A stretch of DNA of 64,000 nucleotides. It comes from Alicycliphilus denitrificans K601. GTDB lineage: Bacteria; Pseudomonadota; Gammaproteobacteria; Burkholderiales; Burkholderiaceae_C. Under the pieces are notes generated by a model. That model had not been told where the DNA came from and searched no databases. It saw only the letters and a list, made by a program, of their open reading frames with translations. Position numbers and translations under genes: made by a program. Of the stretch, positions 63,686 to 64,000 are shown piece after piece; positions within the stretch are counted from its first letter, which is position 1; each line of letters opens with the position of its first letter. Location: the NCBI RefSeq assembly GCF_000204645.1, contig NC_015422.1, positions 1,505,001 through 1,569,000 of the forward strand, read 5' to 3'.

Positions 63686-64000
63686 GCTACCGACCGCCTG
63701 GACGTGATGCCGCCATCCACCGTGACGATGGTGCCGCTGGTGTAGCTGGAGCGCGGCGAGGCCAGGTAGACGAACAGGTCCGCCACCTCCGCCACCGTGG
63801 CGGCGCGGCCCAGCGGGTAGCCCGCCATCAGTTCGCCCGAGCGCGCCTCGTCGCCTAGCAGCCGGGCCGCGTGGCTTTTGAGCACCTTGGCGATGCGCTC
63901 CGTGGCCACCGGGCCGGGGTTCACGCCCACCACGCGGATGCCGTCCTCCAGGCTGCGCCCGCCCAGGGCGCAGGTGAAGGCCATGAGCGCGGCATTGCCG
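63682..64000 (-). CDS. short-chain dehydrogenase/reductase, partial (window edge)
   Basis: This is the C-terminal ~106 aa of an SDR: AALMAFTCALGGRSLEDGIR, VVGVNPGPVATERIAK and YTSGTIVTVDGGITSRRS. The N-terminal cofactor fold and the YxxxK active site lie beyond the window edge. It is coupled to the FadH-like gene. Confidence 0.78.
   Translation of the reverse strand, partial: GNAALMAFTCALGGRSLEDGIRVVGVNPGPVATERIAKVLKSHAARLLGDEARSGELMAGYPLGRAATVAEVADLFVYLASPRSSYTSGTIVTVDGGITSRRSVA

Overview
The window is a GC-rich chromosomal segment of a betaproteobacterium, most likely Comamonadaceae (an Acidovorax / Alicycliphilus / Diaphorobacter-like organism). This is inferred from the gene orders glnA–DUF4124–ntrB–ntrC and tRNA-Leu–tig–clpP–clpX–lon, the hpnCDE squalene genes, several CoA/Bug-receptor catabolic genes, and a ~45-50 bp palindromic repeat family scattered between genes. 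Identifications come from reading the translated sequence; no database search was run.

Region 1 (1-6.3 kb): the 3' end of a 23S rRNA gene, the 5S gene and a strong rrn terminator, then housekeeping and envelope genes: rsuA, a YVTN beta-propeller protein, a NodB-like deacetylase, a sterol-desaturase-type membrane hydroxylase, an EI24 membrane protein and a MoaB-like protein. Region 2 (6.3-11.1 kb): the nitrogen-control block glnA, a DUF4124 protein, glnL/ntrB and glnG/ntrC. glnA has a visible sigma-54 promoter and an NtrC-type site; glnL appears to use a non-AUG start. A 273-bp element with terminal inverted repeats separates this block from exonuclease III.

Region 3 (12.2-21.4 kb): a truncated regulator remnant, then kdpABCDE (high-affinity K+ uptake plus its two-component system), then an IS5-family insertion sequence with a CTAG target duplication. 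Region 4 (21.5-25.5 kb): a four-gene cluster (DUF3348, DUF802, OmpA/MotB-like, DUF2894) whose two middle proteins resemble a MotA/MotB or ZorA/ZorB ion-driven motor with a very long coiled tail. Two +1 frameshifts are visible; one fuses the two motor subunits into a single reading frame. This is the least explained and most interesting locus.

Region 5 (25.5-41.7 kb): folA, thyA, an FAD-linked oxidase, DUF2069 and YihY membrane proteins, a hairpin/direct-repeat patch, a DUF2868/DUF3482-like fusion protein, squalene genes hpnE, hpnD and hpnC interrupted by a chemotaxis receptor, and an RND efflux pair whose upstream region carries a promoter, a TetR-type palindrome and an intrinsic terminator. 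Region 6 (41.7-48.3 kb): tRNA-Leu, tig, clpP, clpX and lon (protein folding and quality control, with heat-shock-type promoter signals before lon), then tRNA-Gly and tRNA-Cys with terminators.

Region 7 (48.3-64 kb): a TetR regulator followed by a long collinear catabolic island: CitE-like lyase, MaoC hydratase, acyl-CoA dehydrogenase, CaiB/BaiF CoA-transferase, AMACR-like protein, Bug-type receptor, NTF2-like protein, nitroreductase, enoyl-CoA hydratase and a complete branched-chain-type ABC importer (LivKHMGF). On the opposite strand are a 2,4-dienoyl-CoA-reductase-like enzyme and an SDR cut by the window edge. Together they look like uptake, CoA activation, oxidation, hydration and C-C cleavage of a branched or dicarboxylic acid whose identity cannot be fixed from sequence.
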